Shown in pieces: positions 60,793-64,000 of a stretch of 64,000 nt of DNA. The DNA is from Cellulomonas humilata (GTDB lineage Bacteria; Actinomycetota; Actinomycetes; Actinomycetales; Cellulomonadaceae). The stretch covers positions 930,001 through 994,000 of the forward strand of contig NZ_JAUSVB010000002.1 of assembly GCF_030814415.1 (NCBI RefSeq), in the 5' to 3' direction. A program made the position numbers and the translations under genes. The number at the start of each line of letters is the position of its first letter. Position 1 is the first letter of the stretch. The notes under the pieces were generated by a model. The model was given only the letters and a program-made list of their open reading frames with translations, made no database searches and was not told the origin of the DNA.

Positions 60793-62496
60793 ATGGCCAC
60801 GACGTTCGACAAGCTTCTGCTCGAACCACGCCGATCCGACCAGGTCAGGATCAAGCCCACGAGGGCTGGGGAGAACCAGTCCGCCCAGAGCCCGTCACTC
60901 ATGCTGCTCGTCCTGCTGGCCTGCGCCGGCGTCATCATCTACGCGGTCTTCCTGCTCAACCCGGCCAACCGGGGCGACTGGCTGCCGTACACGCTCGTGA
61001 TCGTCGCGGAGTCCGTCCTCGTGGCGCACGCCCTGCTGGCGATGTGGACCGTCCTGTCCAGCGGGCACGATCCCCGCGGGTTCGCGTTCCACCACGCCCA
61101 GGACCGGCTGTACGACCTCGGCGAGATCATCCGCGACAACACCGAGAAGGACCCGCGGGCGTGGCGCATGTACCTGCAGGAGTGGCCCATCACGGTCGAC
61201 GTCTTCATCACGACGTACGGCGAGGATCTCGACACCATCCGGCGGACGGTCACCGCCGCGGTCGCGATGCAGGGCAAGCACGAGACGTGGGTGCTCGACG
61301 ACGGCCGGTCCGACGAGGTCCGCGACCTCACCGCCGAGCTCGGTGCGCGGTACGTCCGGCGGCTGTCGAGCAACGGCGCCAAGGCCGGCAACATCAACCA
61401 CGCGCTGTCGATCGCCAAGGGTGACTTCTTCGTCATCTTCGACGCCGACTTCGTGCCGCTGCCGCAGTTCCTGCACGAGACCGTGCCGTTCTTCGCCACC
61501 GACGACGTCGCCTTCGTGCAGACGCCGCAGGTGTACGGCAACCTCGACACCGTCATCTCCAAGGGCGCCGGCTACATGCAGTCGGTGTTCTACAAGTTCA
61601 TCCAGCCCGGCCGGAACCGGTTCAACGCGGCGTTCTCGGTGGGCACCAACGTCATCTACCGACGATCCGCGGCGGACTCGGTGGGCGGCATCTACTCCGA
61701 CTCCAAGTCGGAGGACGTCTGGACGTCGCTGATGCTGCACGAGAAGGGCTGGCGGACGGTCTACATCCCGACCGAGCTCGCCGTCGGGGACACCCCCGAG
61801 ACCGTCGAGGCCTACACCAAGCAGCAGCTGCGCTGGGCGACGGGCGGCTTCGAGATCATGCTCACCCACAACCCGCTGGCGCCGAAGCGCAACCTCACCA
61901 TGGACCAGCGGCTGCAGTACCTGGTCACCTCGACGCACTACCTGACCGGCATCGCGCCGCTCCTGCTGATCCTGGTGCCGCCCCTGCAGATCTACTTCAA
62001 CCTCACGCCCATGAACCTCACCATCACGCCGCTCACCTGGGCGCTGTACTACGCAGGGTTCTACGTGATGCAGATCCTGGTGGCCTTCTACACGCTCGGC
62101 TCGTTCCGGTGGCAGGTGCTCCTGCTCGCCGCGGTGTCGTTCCCGATCTACACGCGGGCACTGATCAACGCCATCTTCAAGAAGGACCAGAAGTGGCACG
62201 TGACCGGGCAGAAGGGCGCGTACCGCTCGCCCTTCGCGTTCATGGTCCCGCAGGTCCTGTTCTTCCAGTTCCTGCTCATCACCACCGTGGTCGGTCTCTG
62301 GAAGGACATGGGCAACGGGTACGGGAGCCTCGCGGTCGCGTGGAACGCCACCAACACCCTGATCCTCGGAGGCTTCGTCGTCACCGCCTGGAAGGAAGGC
62401 CACCGCGCCCGAGCCACCATCAAGGCGCAGAAGCGCGCCGCTCGAACCACCCGTGCGACCGTCCCCGCCACCGCACTTCCCGGAGGTGCAGCATGA
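60793..62496 (+). CDS. Processive GT2 beta-glucan synthase (BcsA/CrdS-like)
   Basis: 567 aa. Two N-terminal helices (LMLLVLLACAGVIIYAVFLL; YTLVIVAESVLVAHALLAMW) and four to five after the catalytic domain. The GT2 motifs are complete: DDGRSDE (Asp169/170), IFDADFVP (DAD 217-219), FVQTPQVYGNLD, SKSEDVW (catalytic Asp 308) and QQLRW (344-348). There is no C-terminal PilZ domain, unlike BcsA, so direct c-di-GMP control is not expected. It should polymerise a UDP-sugar and export the chain. The GH81 gene two positions downstream favours beta-1,3-glucan over cellulose. ATG 60793 with SD GGGGGCG. Confidence 0.88.
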   Translation: MATTFDKLLLEPRRSDQVRIKPTRAGENQSAQSPSLMLLVLLACAGVIIYAVFLLNPANRGDWLPYTLVIVAESVLVAHALLAMWTVLSSGHDPRGFAFHHAQDRLYDLGEIIRDNTEKDPRAWRMYLQEWPITVDVFITTYGEDLDTIRRTVTAAVAMQGKHETWVLDDGRSDEVRDLTAELGARYVRRLSSNGAKAGNINHALSIAKGDFFVIFDADFVPLPQFLHETVPFFATDDVAFVQTPQVYGNLDTVISKGAGYMQSVFYKFIQPGRNRFNAAFSVGTNVIYRRSAADSVGGIYSDSKSEDVWTSLMLHEKGWRTVYIPTELAVGDTPETVEAYTKQQLRWATGGFEIMLTHNPLAPKRNLTMDQRLQYLVTSTHYLTGIAPLLLILVPPLQIYFNLTPMNLTITPLTWALYYAGFYVMQILVAFYTLGSFRWQVLLLAAVSFPIYTRALINAIFKKDQKWHVTGQKGAYRSPFAFMVPQVLFFQFLLITTVVGLWKDMGNGYGSLAVAWNATNTLILGGFVVTAWKEGHRARATIKAQKRAARTTRATVPATALPGGAA

Positions 62497-63224
62497 CCTG
62501 GACCAGCCGCATCCGACTGCTCGCGAGCATGCTCGTCGTGCTCGTCATCGCCGCCCTGGCGACCTACCAGCTCAACGAGACCCGTGGGGTCGCCGTGAGC
62601 GACTCCGCGCAGATCCTCGCCAAGTCCTACGGCGTCGGCACGCCCTACTCGGGTCTGGTCGTCGACCAGCTCGTCGACGTCGGTGACGAGGTGACGACGG
62701 GCCAGCAGCTCTTCGTCATCGACTCGGCGACGCTCCAGTACGACGTGAAGAACGGCTTCGCACGCACGTCGACGGAGGCGACCCAGATCGACGCCGAAGG
62801 CCGGCTCGTCGTCCTAGCCACGGGCGACGGTGTCGTGACCGAGATCGCCTCCGAGCGCGGCACGTTCGTCCAGTCCGCCACGCAGCTGGCGACCGTGCAG
62901 CGGGCGGACACGCTGTACGTGCAGGCCGAGTACACGCTGACCCCGAAGGAGTACGCACGGGTGGCTGACGACGCCACGGCGACAGTCGTGCTGCCGAACC
63001 AGCGCACCATCACCCTCCACGTGTCGGAGGTGAAGGTCGAGACCATCGCGGGCAGCGCCCAGGCGGTCCTCACCTTGGCGGGCAGCGCGCTCGTCGACGG
63101 TGCGCAGAACGGCCTGGTGTCGGCCGGCACTCCCGTGACCGCCGAGCTGCAGCTGGACAACGACGGGGTGGTGACGCGGACCGCGGCCTCGGTGAAGACC
63201 TATCTGGGAGGACTCTTCCGATGA
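62493..63224 (+). CDS. HlyD-like membrane-fusion/accessory protein
   Basis: 243 aa. One N-terminal signal anchor (residues ~7-25, RLLASMLVVLVIAALATYQL) precedes a split biotinyl/lipoyl-like domain (GVGTPYSGLVVDQLVDVGDE; VTTGQQLFVIDS; LATGDGVVTEIASERGTFVQ) and a beta-barrel-like end (TATVVLPNQRTITLHVSEVK). It lacks the long coiled coil of classical HlyD proteins. ATG 62493 overlaps the synthase TGA (ATGA) behind GGAGGTG. It probably forms an extracytoplasmic channel or guide for the polymer. Confidence 0.78.
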   Translation: MTWTSRIRLLASMLVVLVIAALATYQLNETRGVAVSDSAQILAKSYGVGTPYSGLVVDQLVDVGDEVTTGQQLFVIDSATLQYDVKNGFARTSTEATQIDAEGRLVVLATGDGVVTEIASERGTFVQSATQLATVQRADTLYVQAEYTLTPKEYARVADDATATVVLPNQRTITLHVSEVKVETIAGSAQAVLTLAGSALVDGAQNGLVSAGTPVTAELQLDNDGVVTRTAASVKTYLGGLFR

Positions 63225-64000
63225 CGACTCGAACCACAGGACCCCTGACCGAGGTGCGACCCCCGCCCGCGTCCCGTCGCCGCTGGTGGGTGATCGCGGC
63301 CGCTGCCGCGGTCGTCGTGGCGCTGGGAGCGGTGCTCGTGATCGTCGCCCCTTGGGAGGACGAGGACCCGGCGCCTGCCGAGGTCGAGGGCGCCGGATCG
63401 GCTCCCGTCGTGGACGTCAGCGGGCCGCCCGACGCGGCGCTCCCGGAGGTGGACACGGCGGCGCTCGTCGCGGCCGTCCCCGCCGAGTCCGTCGCCAAGA
63501 TCGACCCGGTGCGCCTCGCGCCCGGTGTGGTGCCGCCCAGCAACCGCTGGTACAGCGGCCTCGTGTTCGGCGACCAGCCGCAGCCGGTGTTCGCCGAGCC
63601 GCTCTCGTTCGGGCTCACGGACTCGGGCTTCACGCTCGGGCTGCCGACGCCCACCGTGGACGCGAAGGTGATCATCGCGCCGCACGTGCCGGCCGTGACC
63701 GTGGACGCCGGCGCAGCCTCTGCCCAGGTCAGCGCCGCGGACCCGGTGAGCGTGACCGTCGACCTGCTCGACGCGTCGGGTGCGGTGCTCGGCCACGTGG
63801 TGCTGGCGGCGGGCTCGCCGTTCGTCAGCCTCACGGCCGAGCAGGACCTCACGCTCGGCTCGACCGTCGCCGGCGGTGCGTTCGCACCGGGCGACGACGG
63901 CGCGGCGACCGCTGATGCGGGCTCCTCGCAGTGGGGGCTCGTCGGCGGGACGACCGACGGCGGCTCGACGACGCTGAGCGCGGGAGCGACCGCCACCTGG
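63221..64000 (+). CDS. GH81 endo-beta-1,3-glucanase, cut by the right edge
   Basis: The first 260 codons are present. A basic cytosolic N-terminus and one transmembrane anchor (residues ~22-43, WWVIAAAAAVVVALGAVLVI) are followed by an acidic Pro linker. From ~residue 100 comes the GH81 N-terminal beta-sandwich, recognisable by VVPPSNRWYSGLVFGDQPQP, VFAEPLSFGLTDSGFTLGLP and a DPVSVTVDLLDASG strand. GH81 enzymes cut beta-1,3-glucan; catalytic residues lie beyond the edge. ATG 63221 overlaps the HlyD-like stop (ATGA). A membrane-anchored glucanase co-expressed with a synthase suggests trimming or release of the polymer. Confidence 0.85.
   Translation, partial: MTTRTTGPLTEVRPPPASRRRWWVIAAAAAVVVALGAVLVIVAPWEDEDPAPAEVEGAGSAPVVDVSGPPDAALPEVDTAALVAAVPAESVAKIDPVRLAPGVVPPSNRWYSGLVFGDQPQPVFAEPLSFGLTDSGFTLGLPTPTVDAKVIIAPHVPAVTVDAGAASAQVSAADPVSVTVDLLDASGAVLGHVVLAAGSPFVSLTAEQDLTLGSTVAGGAFAPGDDGAATADAGSSQWGLVGGTTDGGSTTLSAGATATW

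Noticed and set aside
1..64000. CRISPR arrays, tRNA/rRNA genes, insertion sequences
   Set aside because: No regularly spaced repeats, tRNA-like cloverleafs, rRNA segments, transposase motifs or terminal inverted repeats were noticed by reading; a dedicated search would be more sensitive.

Overview
The window is very GC-rich (strongly G/C third positions), dense in genes, with many GTG starts and many 4-base stop/start overlaps. Several genes have SD-less starts 7 bases after a TANNNT box, which suggests leaderless transcripts. Together with DUF6421, RamB-type and DevR/DevS-type regulators, this points to a high-GC actinobacterium. The cellulose-synthase-like/GH81 operon at the right edge would fit the Cellulomonas family, but that placement is an inference. 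I see no tRNA, rRNA, CRISPR array or insertion sequence.

Left region (1-14.4 kb): one flank of an extracellular contractile injection system (eCIS, phage-tail-like). A leftward operon encodes sheath, tube, a small Cys-containing assembly protein, a DUF6760-like protein, an 854-aa Arg-punctuated disordered protein, a second tube protein and the start of a CIS-tube/LysM-type adaptor that runs off the left edge. A rightward operon encodes the eCIS AAA+ ATPase and a 1267-aa DUF4157 protein, a candidate cargo. A Pvc16-like cap protein, a three-part peptidoglycan hydrolase and a LuxR-type regulator follow. Baseplate, spike and fibre genes lie outside the window.

14.5-30 kb: an unusual envelope module. 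Two overlapping dynamin-like GTPases (IniA/IniC-like) face a leftward operon MoxR - DUF58 - transglutaminase-fold membrane protein - two paralogous membrane-anchored beta-propeller proteins. Divergent from MoxR are a membrane protein with Ig-like, FN3-like and SPOR-like parts and an Hsp70-like ATPase with a C-terminal membrane anchor in place of a substrate domain. The transglutaminase-fold protein has Ala where the catalytic Cys should be.

30-43 kb: mostly housekeeping and metabolic genes: DUF6421 and its SDR partner, a K+-channel-like protein, an active-type transglutaminase, glutamate decarboxylase coupled to a YrhK-like membrane protein, HrpB helicase, a DUF4239-like protein and two alpha/beta hydrolases.

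43-52.7 kb: a redox and carbon-switch region: DoxX-like protein, DevS-like kinase, flavodoxin, DevR-like regulator, RamB-like regulator divergent from pyruvate phosphate dikinase, and an epoxide-hydrolase-like gene divergent from a TetR regulator across tandem palindromes.

52.7-64 kb: secreted 5'-nucleotidase, CorA and two sugar loci. The first (two glycosyltransferases, an alpha/alpha-barrel-like protein and GH130) looks like beta-mannoside synthesis or turnover. The second has its own promoter and a heavily structured leader, and encodes a GT2 synthase, an HlyD-like protein and a GH81 beta-1,3-glucanase cut by the right edge. It is a candidate curdlan-like beta-glucan operon.
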